Below, piece by piece: positions 32,170 to 40,960 of a DNA stretch of 64,000 nt. The stretch is from Bradyrhizobium sp. 1(2017) (GTDB lineage: Bacteria; Pseudomonadota; Alphaproteobacteria; Rhizobiales; Xanthobacteraceae), in contig NZ_CP050022.2 of the NCBI RefSeq assembly GCF_011602485.2, positions 1,178,001-1,242,000 on the forward strand, written 5' to 3'. The position numbers and the translations under genes were made by a program. The notes beneath the pieces were generated by a model. That model worked only from the letters and a program-made list of their open reading frames with translations, did no database searches and was not told the DNA's origin. The first letter of the stretch is position 1, and each line of letters starts with the position of its first letter.

Positions 32170-33930
32170 CTACGTCCGCCCCAAAATCCCTTCCTCGATC
32201 GCCTTGATCTGGAGCGCGAGAAATTTCGAGTTGATCCGGCATTGCGCGAGACTGCCGGCGATGAACCAGAGGCCGGGTTGCTTCGTGCGCGCATACATAT
32301 TGCGCAGCTCGAGGCCGTCGCCAAAGCCCCAGACCGGGCCGACACGGTCTGCGATTTCATCTCCAAACAATTTCCGCACGAGATATTCCTGCGGCTTGTA
32401 GCCGGTGGAGAGCACGATCAGGTCGGTGGCGATGGTGGTGCCGTCCTTCATCCGCGCGCCATCCGCCGTGAAGCTCTCGATCTCGGAGAACTGCCTGAGC
32501 TTGATCGCGCCTTCGACGATGAGATTGGAGCAGCCGACGTTGAAGTAATAGCCGCCGCCGCGGGTCAGATATTTGAACTGCCAGCCGGTGCCGGCCTCGC
32601 CGAAATCGAGCTTGAAGCCGACGCGGGAGAGACCGTCGAGCAGGTCCTTGTCGAGCTCCTTGGACTGCTGCGTCAGCATCACATGCGTCTTCTTCGCGAG
32701 CGGCGTCGGCATCGAGGCGGCGATCAGATCGTTGTCGTCGAGCGTGCCTTCATTGTAGGCCGCATAGGCGAGCTGCGCCGAGGGTTCGATATTGGTCACC
32801 AGCGTTGGAGAACGCTGCACCAGCGTCACCTCGGCGCCGCTGGAATGCAGATCCTGCGCGATGTCGTGACCGCTGTTGCCGGTGCCGATGACGATCGCGC
32901 GCTTGCCCGTCCAGTTCTCGCCGTCCTCGTAGCGGCTGGAATGCAGCAGCGTGCCGCCGAAATTGCTCAGCGTCGGAATGTCCGGGATGTTCGCGATGCC
33001 GCTCACGCCGGTCGCCATCACCACGTGACGCGGATGCATGGTGCGGGTGCTGCCGTCGGCGCGGCGCAACGTCACGGCCCAGTGTTCGTTCGCCTCGTCA
33101 TAGGCGCCGCTCTCGAATTCGCTGCCGGTCCAGAAATTCAGCTCCATCGCATCGACATAGGCTTCGAACCAGTTGGCGAGCTTGTCCTTCGGAATATAGG
33201 TCGGCCAATTCAGCGGGAACGGCATGTAGGGCAGGTGATTGACCTGAACCTGGTTGTGCAGCGTCAGCGCATGGTAGCGCTTGCGCCAATTGTCCCCGAT
33301 CCTCTTCTCGCGATCGACGATCAGCGTGTCGACCTTCAACTGCTTGAGCCGCGCCGCGATGGCGAGCCCGGCCTGGCCGCCGCCAACCACCAGCACGGTC
33401 GGGTCGCGATCGCTGTAGTCGCGCGAGAGGTTGCGCAAATCGAGCCAGTTCGGCCCGCGGAAATCGCGCGAATAGGCCTGCCCGCGCGGCCGCGACGTGC
33501 CGAGCTGTTCCTCGAATCCCTTGAGCTCGTCGAGGGCGGTGAGCAGCGTCCATGCTTTCAGGCCGTCGTCGGGGCCATCGGGAACGAGCCGGACGATGCC
33601 GCTGCCGCGGCCGATCGCGGTTTCGAAATCGAAGATCGCTTCGATGGTGTTGGTGCCGGCACGCGTCACCCCGCGCGGCGGCGCGCGGTTCGCGGCGATC
33701 CTGAAATTGATCGGCGTCGCCTTGGGCGCGAGCGTGGCCAGCGCACGCGCGATCCTGTCGCGGCCGGCGATCGTCTGCAGGTTCCAGCTCAGCGCCAGCA
33801 CATCGCGCCAGAAGCTGTCGGCGACAAAGAGATCGTCCAGCGAGGCCGGATCGGGCTTGTCCAGCGTGCGCTCGAACGCGTCGAGCCAGGCTTGCACGGA
33901 TATGGAAATATCCTTCGTCCGGTCCAGCAT
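32170..33930 (-). CDS. Flavin-containing monooxygenase with N-terminal NTF2-like domain
   Basis: A 586-residue FAD/NADPH enzyme. Residues 1-135 resemble an NTF2/SnoaL-like domain; from about 165 the flavin domain starts with VLVVGGGQAGLAIAARLKQL (GxGxxG), then ADRE-type motif VDREKRIGDNW. A second dinucleotide site for NADPH is AIVIGTGNSGHDIAQDL, and the FMO-like segment around VMATGVSG follows. It is expected to oxygenate a small N- or S-containing compound or ketone, or to act like a YUCCA-type indole-pyruvate enzyme; the substrate is not deducible. Confidence 0.88.
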   Translation of the reverse strand: MLDRTKDISISVQAWLDAFERTLDKPDPASLDDLFVADSFWRDVLALSWNLQTIAGRDRIARALATLAPKATPINFRIAANRAPPRGVTRAGTNTIEAIFDFETAIGRGSGIVRLVPDGPDDGLKAWTLLTALDELKGFEEQLGTSRPRGQAYSRDFRGPNWLDLRNLSRDYSDRDPTVLVVGGGQAGLAIAARLKQLKVDTLIVDREKRIGDNWRKRYHALTLHNQVQVNHLPYMPFPLNWPTYIPKDKLANWFEAYVDAMELNFWTGSEFESGAYDEANEHWAVTLRRADGSTRTMHPRHVVMATGVSGIANIPDIPTLSNFGGTLLHSSRYEDGENWTGKRAIVIGTGNSGHDIAQDLHSSGAEVTLVQRSPTLVTNIEPSAQLAYAAYNEGTLDDNDLIAASMPTPLAKKTHVMLTQQSKELDKDLLDGLSRVGFKLDFGEAGTGWQFKYLTRGGGYYFNVGCSNLIVEGAIKLRQFSEIESFTADGARMKDGTTIATDLIVLSTGYKPQEYLVRKLFGDEIADRVGPVWGFGDGLELRNMYARTKQPGLWFIAGSLAQCRINSKFLALQIKAIEEGILGRT

Positions 33931-34006
33931 GCGCGACCTCGTGGCCGTCTTCGCGGCGTTTCCTCTGGCTTGACGGTATATCGGTTCGACACCCGTCGAA
34001 AGCGCT

Positions 34007-35092
34007 TTACCCGAGCAGTGAGAGCATGTGGCCCTGCTCAGGCGGAATGCGCCCCTTCAGCGTGTCGAGATAGACGCGGCGTACCGCTTCCGGCCCGCGG
34101 CTCTCGACCACGGTCAGGCATTTTTCCAGCAGCGGCACGAAGCCGGTCCATGCGGCACCAAAGCTCTGCTCGATGCCGCCTGGGCCCCACTCCTTGGCGC
34201 GCTTGCGAATATGGTCGGGTGCGAAGAACCAGCGCGGCTTTGCGCCCGGCAACGGGCCTTCGTCGGCGTCGGTGGTACGATGCGTCAATCCGACGCGTAC
34301 CGAGCAGGCCATCTGGTCGCGGAAATGGCGATGCAGCTCGGTCCGCAACGCGCTGCTGCCGGCCATGTCGACGAACGCGACCGGCGCGTCCGAGGGCAGC
34401 AACGTCACCCGATCATAGCTGACGACCTCGTCATAGCAGCCGAGCGAGGAGACGAAGGCGCGATTGCCCGCCGAGGTCAGCCCGATCACCTTGCGGCCGC
34501 GCTTGTGCAGGAGATGGGCGAGCCCGAACGCGGTCTTGCTCGATGCGCTCGAGAGCAACACGCGGCGCGCGCCGAAGTCGTCGTTCTCGGCGAGGAAATC
34601 GTCGACCATGAACGACAGCATAAAGAGCGGTCGCAGCAGCGCCTGAAGATCACCCTGATGTCCGGCAAAGGCAGGATCCCCGGTGACGCGGGAATAGCGG
34701 TTATAGACCGGCGAGACCTCTCGTCGATGCTCGGCGCCGTCGCGAAGGGCACCCTTGCTGACGTCGGTGGCCTCGATGACGAGATGCGTCGCCATCGGGA
34801 AGTAGCCGAACAGCCACTCACCGACGGCGACGCCGGGATGTCTGGAGGCAATCACTTCGCCGAAGCCCCACACCGGGATGTTTCCGAAGCCCTGCGGCGC
34901 CGGAAAGATCTGCCAGTATTTCAGCGCGTCGCCCATCACCGCATAGGTGATGTTGTTGGCGGTGAACGCGAAGCGCTCGACCTTCACCAGCAACGCATCC
35001 TGCGGCAGCGCGGCTGCGTCTGGAATTGTCGTCTCGATCAGCTTGCACTGCTCGAGATCGTCGCGCGCAACGATGAAATCGGTCGATGTCAT
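34007..35092 (-). CDS. DUF2855 family protein (dehydrogenase-like)
   Basis: A 361-residue protein that matches the DUF2855 family: VERFAFTANNITYAVMGDAL, YWQIFPAPQGFGNIPVWGFG and VLLSSASSKTAFGLAHLLHK. The last part is a zinc-less medium-chain-reductase-like nucleotide domain. Function unknown. ATG 35092 overlaps the stop of the preceding AlkA-like gene by four bases, so the two are translationally coupled. No DNA-repair motif is visible in this protein. Confidence 0.85.
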   Translation of the reverse strand: MTSTDFIVARDDLEQCKLIETTIPDAAALPQDALLVKVERFAFTANNITYAVMGDALKYWQIFPAPQGFGNIPVWGFGEVIASRHPGVAVGEWLFGYFPMATHLVIEATDVSKGALRDGAEHRREVSPVYNRYSRVTGDPAFAGHQGDLQALLRPLFMLSFMVDDFLAENDDFGARRVLLSSASSKTAFGLAHLLHKRGRKVIGLTSAGNRAFVSSLGCYDEVVSYDRVTLLPSDAPVAFVDMAGSSALRTELHRHFRDQMACSVRVGLTHRTTDADEGPLPGAKPRWFFAPDHIRKRAKEWGPGGIEQSFGAAWTGFVPLLEKCLTVVESRGPEAVRRVYLDTLKGRIPPEQGHMLSLLG

Positions 35093-35829
35093 GGCAATGG
35101 TCCCGGCTTCTTCCGTGCCGGCGTTTTCTCTTTCACCGTTATGCGCTTTGCAACAGCAACATTGTTTAAAACAGCGTTCGCCTCGCCGGCGATGACGCCT
35201 TCGCGCTTCTTCACCGCACGATAATAGCTCCACCACAGATGCGCGGCCGCGCCGCGCAGGGGCCGCCAGGATTCGGCAAGCGGTGCCATCTGCTTCTCCG
35301 TCGGCCGCGCCTTCAGGCCGAGCCCGATGCGGATGCCTTCCTGCACGGCGAGGTCGCCGGCCGGCCAGGCATCGCCATGGCCGAGGCAGAACAGCAAATA
35401 GACGTCCGCGGTCCAGGGGCCGATGCCGGGCAGCGAGATCAAGGTGTGATGCGCCGCGTCGGCGTCTTCCTCCGCGAGCACGTCGAGGTTCAGCCGCTGC
35501 GCGGTGATCTCGCGCGCGAGATGTTTCAGCGTCTTGATCTTGGCGGCGGACAGGCCGAGCCGCCCCAGCCGGTCGGCGCGGGCGCGGCCCACCGCGTCAT
35601 GGTCGAACGGGTCGAAGGCCGCCGACAGCCGCCCCCAGATCGCCGCGGCACTCGCGGTGGAAAGCTGCTGCCCGCAGACGATGTGCGCGAGCCCGGCAAA
35701 GCCCGGCTCGCGCCGTCGCAGGGCGGGCATGCCGGCAATCTCCAGCACGGGCTTGAGGCGCGGATCGCGCTTGATCAGGGCCTGGACGGCCTCTTCGAGA
35801 TCGGACTGGGTTTCGAGGTGGATGGTCAT
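35089..35829 (-). CDS. DNA-3-methyladenine glycosylase II (AlkA-type HhH-GPD)
   Basis: A 246-residue base-excision glycosylase. The helix-hairpin-helix is in LISLPGIGPWTADVYLLFCL, followed by the catalytic Asp in PAGDLAVQEG. The N-terminal helical region IVCGQQLSTASAAAIWGRL is typical of short AlkA proteins. It removes alkylated purines such as 3-methyladenine. The C-terminal Lys/Pro-rich tail (KKREGVIAGEANAVL, KEKTPARKKPG) is unusual and could be a nucleic-acid contact. ATG 35829 is chosen; the downstream DUF2855 gene overlaps its stop. Confidence 0.9.
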   Translation of the reverse strand: MTIHLETQSDLEEAVQALIKRDPRLKPVLEIAGMPALRRREPGFAGLAHIVCGQQLSTASAAAIWGRLSAAFDPFDHDAVGRARADRLGRLGLSAAKIKTLKHLAREITAQRLNLDVLAEEDADAAHHTLISLPGIGPWTADVYLLFCLGHGDAWPAGDLAVQEGIRIGLGLKARPTEKQMAPLAESWRPLRGAAAHLWWSYYRAVKKREGVIAGEANAVLNNVAVAKRITVKEKTPARKKPGPLP

Positions 35830-35842
35830 GGTGGCCCTGCTC

Positions 35843-35928
35843 GTCATGCGCGGGCTTGACCCGCGCATCCATCTCCTATCGTAACAGAGTCCTGGAAGAT
35901 GGATTGCCGGGTCAAGCCCGGCAATGAC
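35843..35928. repeat. Intergenic inverted repeat (GTCATGCGCGGGC/GCCCGGCAATGAC)
   Basis: Arms GTCATGCGCGGGCTTGACCC... and ...GGGTCAAGCCCGGCAATGAC flank a short centre with CATCCAT/ATGGATT. It lies between the divergent AlkA and GluQRS genes. Confidence 0.65.
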
Positions 35929-35945
35929 AAGTCTCGTGAGAATCC

Positions 35946-36848
35946 ATGCCACCCGTTTTCCGATTTGCCCCGAGCCCGAACGGCTTCCTGCATCTCGGCC
36001 ACGCCTATTCGGCGCTGCTGAATTCTGACCGCGCGCGCGAGACCGGCGGGCGGCTGTTGCTGCGGATCGAGGACATCGATACGACGCGCTGTCGGCCGGA
36101 CTATGAGACGGCGATCTACGAGGATCTCGCCTGGCTCGGCATCGCCTGGGAGACGCCGGCGCGGCGGCAGTCCGACCATCTGGCCGATTATCGCGCCGCG
36201 CTGGAAAAGCTCTCTGCGCTCGGTCTCGTTTATCCCGCCTTCGAAAGCCGCGCCGAGATCGCAAGGCTCATTGCCGCGCGCGAGGCGGACGGGCGGTGGC
36301 CGCGCGATCCCGACGGCGCGCCGATTTATCCCGGCGGCGCCAAATCACGGTCGGCCGACGAGCGGTCGCGGCTGATCGCATCTGGCGCGCCTTACGCGCT
36401 GCGGCTCGACATGGCCGCCGCCTGCCGCTTTGCCGCCGGCCTGAGCTGGAATGAGCTCGGCGAGGGGCCCGATGGCGAGCACGGCCCCGTCGCCGCACGG
36501 CCGGAGGCTTGGGGCGACGTCATCCTGGCCCGCAAGGAGACGCCGACCAGCTACCATCTGTCGGTGGTGGTCGATGATGCGCTCCAGGGCGTGAGCGAGA
36601 TCGTGCGGGGGGAGGACCTGTTTCATGCCACCGCGGTGCACCGTCTGCTTCAGGTCCTGCTCGGCCTGCCGGAACCCATCTACCGCCACCACCGCCTGAT
36701 TTGCGATGGCGAGGGCCGGAAGCTGTCGAAATCGAGCCGGTCGACGGGACTGCGCGAATTGCGAGCGGCCGGCATCACGCCGGCCGGTGTCCGCCAGCTG
36801 GTGGGATTAGGTCAAGTTTCTCTGGGGGTTAGCAAAACGCCGCCGTGA
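35946..36848 (+). CDS. gluQ: Glutamyl-Q tRNA(Asp) synthetase
   Basis: A 300-residue paralogue of glutamyl-tRNA synthetase that lacks the anticodon-binding domain. FRFAPSPNGFLHLGHAYSAL holds the HxGH-like ATP motif (HLGH) and RKLSKSSRSTG the KMSKS loop (KLSKS). It attaches glutamate to queuosine at position 34 of tRNA-Asp. Length matches the family (about 290-310). The ribosome site is weak. It is followed, after a gap of 56 bases, by a hybrid histidine kinase gene. Confidence 0.92.
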   Translation: MPPVFRFAPSPNGFLHLGHAYSALLNSDRARETGGRLLLRIEDIDTTRCRPDYETAIYEDLAWLGIAWETPARRQSDHLADYRAALEKLSALGLVYPAFESRAEIARLIAAREADGRWPRDPDGAPIYPGGAKSRSADERSRLIASGAPYALRLDMAAACRFAAGLSWNELGEGPDGEHGPVAARPEAWGDVILARKETPTSYHLSVVVDDALQGVSEIVRGEDLFHATAVHRLLQVLLGLPEPIYRHHRLICDGEGRKLSKSSRSTGLRELRAAGITPAGVRQLVGLGQVSLGVSKTPP

Positions 36849-36904
36849 CTCCGAGGGTTCCGCCGTGCCATGCTCGCCCGACATCCCGGGTTCGAAGGGG
36901 ATCT

Positions 36905-38185
36905 ATGGCGGCGAAAAAGCGCACAATGCGCACCATGCGGACGTCCACGCGACCGCCTCGAAAGCGGTCCGGGGCGGCCAGCCGGTTGCGCAAGCGCAGC
37001 AGCAAGGCGGTCACGCCGGATGTGGTCCAGGCGGCGCTCGCCGCGTTCGCCCATGAGGTCCGCACCCCCCTGACCGGTATTCTGGCGATCAGCGACCTGC
37101 TCGCGACGTCCGATCTCGGTGAGCGGGAACGGCGCTGGGCCGACACCATCAAGGCCGGCGCGGAGCATCTGGCGAGCCTTGCGACCCTGTTCGTGGACGC
37201 TGCCAGGACAGGAGAGGGGGCCGGTAAGGGCGGCAGCACGCTCCGGCAGGACCTGTTCGACCTACGAGCCCTTGCCCGCAGCGCCGGCGATTCGCTGGCC
37301 GGCCGGGCCGCGGCCAAGGGCCTGAAGGCCGAGGTCGAGATTTCCGAGAAACTGCCGGGGCTGGTGGTCGGCGATCCCGTCCGCCTGCGCGCCGCGCTCG
37401 AGAACCTGATCGACAATGCCGTGAAATTCACCGACCAGGGCGGCGTGGCGCTCGCAGTGGCGCCCTGGCGTGCGGCCAAGGACGAGCGCAAAGGCAAAGC
37501 GAAGAGCAAGGGCAGGGTCGGCATCGCCTTCGCCGTATCCGACAGCGGCATCGGCCTCACCATGGCCGAGATCAAGCGGCTGTTCCGCCCGTTCACCCAG
37601 GCCAATGTCACCATTGCGTCGCGCTTCGGCGGCGCCGGCCTCGGGCTATCCTCGGTGAAGCAATTGGCGCGCGCCATGGGCGGCGACATCACGGTCGCTC
37701 CGCGCCACGGCGGCGGCGCCACGTTCACGCTGACGGTGTCGCTGGATGCGACGGGATCGGGTAAATCGCGCAAGCCGAAGGACAGCAGCGAGCCCGAGCC
37801 GGCTGCGGCCCTCCGCGTGCTCAGCGTCGAGGACAATCCGTTCGGCCGCGTGGTGCTCAACACCATTCTGACCGAGCTCGGCCATCATGCCGAGTTCATC
37901 GGGCGCGGCGAGGATGCCGTCGACCGTCTGGCCCAGGGCGCGTTCGACGCGGTGCTGATGGACATGGTGCTGCCGGGCATCGACGGCGTCGAGGCGATCA
38001 GGCGGATCCGCACCATGCCGACGCCGCTGGCTCAGATCCCCATCATCGGTGTCTCCGGCCGCGAAGAAGACGAGGCGGCCTCGCGCGAGGCCGGTGCCGA
38101 CGCCTTCCTGGTCAAGCCTGTGTCTCCGCGGGCGCTAGCGACTGCGCTGCTTGAAGCGACACGCCGCGAGGAAGTCGCGACTTGA
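36905..38185 (+). CDS. Cytosolic hybrid histidine kinase (HisKA, HATPase, receiver)
   Basis: A 426-residue kinase with no transmembrane or sensor domain. A very basic N-terminus (KKRTMRTMRTSTRPPRKRS, about 35 residues) precedes the dimerisation helix with AFAHEVRTPLTG (phospho-His). The ATPase domain has NLIDNAVKFTD, SDSGIGLT and FGGAGLGLS. A receiver follows from about 300: phospho-Asp in VLMDMVLPGIDG, Lys in AFLVKPVS. ATG 36905 is chosen with AAGGGG upstream. It could receive its signal through a partner protein; the basic tail could bind nucleic acid. The 3' end overlaps the convergent BrkB-like gene by 74 bases. Confidence 0.87.
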   Translation: MAAKKRTMRTMRTSTRPPRKRSGAASRLRKRSSKAVTPDVVQAALAAFAHEVRTPLTGILAISDLLATSDLGERERRWADTIKAGAEHLASLATLFVDAARTGEGAGKGGSTLRQDLFDLRALARSAGDSLAGRAAAKGLKAEVEISEKLPGLVVGDPVRLRAALENLIDNAVKFTDQGGVALAVAPWRAAKDERKGKAKSKGRVGIAFAVSDSGIGLTMAEIKRLFRPFTQANVTIASRFGGAGLGLSSVKQLARAMGGDITVAPRHGGGATFTLTVSLDATGSGKSRKPKDSSEPEPAAALRVLSVEDNPFGRVVLNTILTELGHHAEFIGRGEDAVDRLAQGAFDAVLMDMVLPGIDGVEAIRRIRTMPTPLAQIPIIGVSGREEDEAASREAGADAFLVKPVSPRALATALLEATRREEVAT

Positions 38186-39005
38186 TGATCGCGGCGTTGA
38201 GCTCGCCGCCGTAAACGAAGATCGCGGCGATGAAGTAGAGGAACACCAGCGCGATGATGACCGAGGCGAGCCCTGCATACATCGTGACGTAGTTGTTGGC
38301 GAAGCGCGCCAGATATTGCCCGAACACGATGCCGGAGATCAGCGACGCCACGATGGTGAAGACGATGCCGGGCAGAATCTGGAGAAAGCTGCGCCGTCCC
38401 GCCGGCAGCCAGGCATGCAGGATGATCAGTGCCACCACCAGCGCACTGATGGTGATGCCGTAGCGCACCCAGGTGAGGATGCTTTCGTTGGACTCGACGA
38501 ACAGCGGGATATGGCGTCGCGCCGCTTCGATCATGAGCGGACCGAGCACGATCAGGAATGCCATGGCGAGCGCAGTGAAAGCTGCAATCAGCGTGTAGGC
38601 AATTGATTCCAGCCGCAGCCAGTACCAGCGCCGCATCTCCACCACGGCATAGGCGCGGTTGAGCGCGACCCGGAGTGCCTCGACGCCGTTGGAGGCGAAA
38701 TAGACCGACAGCGCCGCGCCGATGGTCAGCAGGCCGGTGCGGGTCGTGGTCAAGACGTCGTGGACCTCGCCCGAGATCGAATCGGCGACCTGCTTGGGCC
38801 AGATCTGGAGCATCAGGCTGGCGGCCTGGTCGGCGAGTTCCTTGGAGCCGAAGAAGCCGGCGAGCGACGTCAGCACGATCAGGAACGGGAACAACGCCAT
38901 CAGGGTCGACAGCGCGATGTGGCTGGCGATCGCCCAACCGTCGTCGGCGAGGAAGGTGTAGAACGCGTCCTCCACGACCATGTAGATGTAACGGACTGCC
39001 TTCAC
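38112..39005 (-). CDS. YihY/BrkB-family inner membrane protein
   Basis: A 297-residue protein of the YihY/BrkB family with about six transmembrane helices. Family signatures: IALSTLMALFPFLIVLTSLAGF near the N-terminus (ALxxSTLMxLFP), VYFASNGVEALRVALNRAYAV and FANNYVTMYAGLASVIIALVF. Once described as ribonuclease BN by mistake, the family's role is not settled (transport or virulence-linked membrane function). The start is GTG 39005. The stop lies inside the 3' end of the convergent kinase gene. Confidence 0.88.
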   Translation of the reverse strand: MKAVRYIYMVVEDAFYTFLADDGWAIASHIALSTLMALFPFLIVLTSLAGFFGSKELADQAASLMLQIWPKQVADSISGEVHDVLTTTRTGLLTIGAALSVYFASNGVEALRVALNRAYAVVEMRRWYWLRLESIAYTLIAAFTALAMAFLIVLGPLMIEAARRHIPLFVESNESILTWVRYGITISALVVALIILHAWLPAGRRSFLQILPGIVFTIVASLISGIVFGQYLARFANNYVTMYAGLASVIIALVFLYFIAAIFVYGGELNAAIIKSRLPRGVSLQAAQSLAPAETQA

Positions 39006-39139
39006 GGTTTGCCCCAGAGCACACGCTCTGCCCGCGAGCGGGAAGAGGCGAAGACGGCCAGCGATTGGCGCAAATCGGAAATCATTCAGCCAGCTTCGGA
39101 TATTATTGCCCCAAAAGCCAGATCGCGAAGCGCTCCGCC

Positions 39140-39262
39140 GTCATTCCGGGGCGCGCGCAGCGCGAGCCCCGAATCCATCCAGCCGCAGCACAAGTGGCGC
39201 GATGGATTTCGCGCTGGATACGCCGGGCCTCGCTTCGCTCGGTCCCGCCGCATCGCCCCGGA
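39140..39262. repeat. Intergenic inverted repeat (CATTCCGGGG-type)
   Basis: GTCATTCCGGGGCGCGC... and ...CGCCCCGGAA arms with GAATCCAT/ATGGATTTC inside. It fills most of the 309-base gap (39006-39314) between the BrkB-like and HIG1-like genes; I see no gene in that gap. Confidence 0.65.
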
Positions 39263-39314
39263 AAGACGGACTGGGGAGATGGCGTAGCCGCGCACACGGT
39301 GTTATCTACCCTCG

Positions 39315-39509
39315 ATGGCATCTATCCTGAGTACTTTCATCCTGCCGGTCGCGGTCGGCGCCGTGGCGTTGGTGCTGCTGCTCGGTCTCATCAACATGAT
39401 GCGTGGCGGCTCGCCCAACACCTCGCAGAAGTTGATGCGCTGGCGCGTGGCGCTCCAGTTCCTGGCGATCGTCATCGCGATGGCAGCGGTCTGGGCGATG
39501 GGACGCTGA
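39315..39509 (+). CDS. HIG1-domain-like twin-transmembrane protein
   Basis: A 64-residue protein with two transmembrane helices: FILPVAVGAVALVLLLGLINMM and LQFLAIVIAMAAVWAMG, separated by MRGGSPNTSQKLMRWRVA. The MRWRV motif just before helix 2 and the size fit the bacterial HIG1 family (called hypoxia-induced or twin-transmembrane proteins), related to factors that stabilise respiratory complexes. The next gene, cobalamin adenosyltransferase, starts one base later, an arrangement common in alphaproteobacteria. Confidence 0.85.
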   Translation: MASILSTFILPVAVGAVALVLLLGLINMMRGGSPNTSQKLMRWRVALQFLAIVIAMAAVWAMGR

Positions 39510-39510
39510 C

Positions 39511-40083
39511 ATGGTCGTATTGAACCGCATCTACACCAAGACCGGTGACGACGGCACGACGGCGCTCGGCTCGGGCGAGCGGCGTCCGAAATACGATCTG
39601 CGTATCGAGGCCTATGGCACCGTGGACGAGACCAATGCCGCGATCGGCGTGGTGCGGATCTACACGCATGATCTGCCCGAGTTCGACGCGATGCTTGGCC
39701 GTATCCAGAACGATCTGTTCGATCTCGGTGCCGATCTGGCGGTGCCCGAGCGTGAAGGCAAGGCCGAGCGGCTGCGGGTGGTGGCGAGCCAGGTCGAGCG
39801 GCTCGAGCGCGACATCGACGCGCTCAACGACAAGCTTGCGCCGCTGACCTCCTTCGTGCTGCCCGGCGGTACGCCGGCTGCGGCTCATCTCCATGTCGCG
39901 CGCACAATATGCCGCAGGGCGGAACGCGTGATCGTGGAACTGGCGGCCAGGCCCGGCGAGCCGGTGAGCGCGGCTGGCATCCAATATATGAACCGCCTGT
40001 CGGACTTCCTGTTCGTGGCGAGCCGGGCCGCGAACGGCAATGGCGCCGGCGACGTGCTCTGGGTTCCCGGCCAGAACCGCTGA
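39511..40083 (+). CDS. pduO: PduO-type ATP:cob(I)alamin adenosyltransferase
   Basis: A 190-residue five-helix enzyme that transfers the adenosyl group of ATP to cob(I)alamin to make coenzyme B12. It opens with VLNRIYTKTGDDGTTALGSG, the ATP loop of PduO/MMAB enzymes; YGTVDETNAAIG and the C-terminal ARTICRRAERVIVELA helix (catalytic Arg region) complete the signature. It is co-transcribed with the HIG1-like gene. Adenosylcobalamin is used by methylmalonyl-CoA mutase and other rhizobial enzymes. Confidence 0.93.
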   Translation: MVVLNRIYTKTGDDGTTALGSGERRPKYDLRIEAYGTVDETNAAIGVVRIYTHDLPEFDAMLGRIQNDLFDLGADLAVPEREGKAERLRVVASQVERLERDIDALNDKLAPLTSFVLPGGTPAAAHLHVARTICRRAERVIVELAARPGEPVSAAGIQYMNRLSDFLFVASRAANGNGAGDVLWVPGQNR

Positions 40084-40134
40084 CCCATTTGGGCGGTGCA
40101 TTTCTAAGGTCTAAAATTTTGGCCCCTTCGCGCG

Positions 40135-40163
40135 TTGACCGGGCCTGATCAGGCCTTTAGGTT
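40135..40163 (+). promoter_or_regulatory. Putative etfBA promoter with palindromic spacer
   Basis: TTGACC (40135-40140), 17-base spacer, TAGGTT (40158-40163). The spacer contains the 14-base perfect palindrome GGCCTGATCAGGCC (40142-40155), which would place an operator exactly between the promoter elements. Confidence 0.45.
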
Positions 40164-40210
40164 CCGCGCCAGTTGATAACCCCCCTCCCAAATTGAGTGA
40201 AAGAGGATCG

Positions 40211-40960
40211 ATGAAGGTCTTGGTGCCGGTAAAGCGGGTGGTCGATTACAACGTCAAGGTCCGCGTCAAGGGCGATGGATCGGGCGTTGAACTCGCCAAC
40301 GTCAAAATGTCCATGAATCCGTTCGACGAGATCGCGGTCGAGGAAGCGCTGCGCCTGAAGGAAGGCGGCAAGGCGACTGAGGTCGTGGTGGTCTCGATCG
40401 GACCGGCGCAGGCATCGGAGACGATCCGCACCGGGCTCGCCATGGGCGCCGATCGCGGCATTCTGGTGAAGGCCGAAGGCAATGTCGAGCCGCTTGCGGT
40501 CGCCAAGATCCTGAAGAAGGTCGCCGAAGAAGAGCAGCCGGGCCTGATCATCCTCGGCAAGCAGGCGATCGACGACGACAGCAACCAGACCGGCCAGATG
40601 CTGGCCGCGCTGCTGGGCTGGTCGCAGGCGACCTTCGCCTCCAAGCTCGAGGTCGAAGGCTCTGACTTCAAGGTCACGCGCGAAGTCGACGGCGGTCTGC
40701 AGACCGTCAAGCTGAAGGGACCGGCGATCGTCACCACAGACCTTCGTCTCAACGAGCCGCGCTATGCCTCGCTGCCCAACATCATGAAGGCCAAGAAGAA
40801 GCCGATCGCGGAGAAGGCCGTCGCCGACTACGGCGTCGACGTCGCTGCGCGCCTCGAGGTTCTCAAGACGACGGAGCCGGCCGGCCGCAAGGCGGGCGTC
40901 AAGGTCAAGGACGTCGCCGAGCTGGTGTCCAAACTCAAGAACGAAGCCGGGGTGCTCTGA
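40211..40960 (+). CDS. etfB: Electron transfer flavoprotein, beta subunit
   Basis: A 249-residue Etf[41 protein letters not shown] and the AMP-binding loop [20 protein letters not shown] are all diagnostic. With EtfA it carries electrons from acyl-CoA dehydrogenases to the quinone pool by way of ETF:ubiquinone oxidoreductase. ATG 40211 with AGAGGA upstream matches the family's usual N-terminus; the frame opens 18 bases earlier. Stop and the etfA start overlap by one base. Confidence 0.95.
   Translation: MKVLVPVKRVVDYNVKVRVKGDGSGVELANVKMSMNPFDEIAVEEALRLKEGGKATEVVVVSIGPAQASETIRTGLAMGADRGILVKAEGNVEPLAVAKILKKVAEEEQPGLIILGKQAIDDDSNQTGQMLAALLGWSQATFASKLEVEGSDFKVTREVDGGLQTVKLKGPAIVTTDLRLNEPRYASLPNIMKAKKKPIAEKAVADYGVDVAARLEVLKTTEPAGRKAGVKVKDVAELVSKLKNEAGVL

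Noticed and set aside
32113..34422. 769-codon plus-strand frame across the monooxygenase gene
   Set aside because: Shadow of the minus-strand flavoprotein, whose GxGxxG sites are intact.
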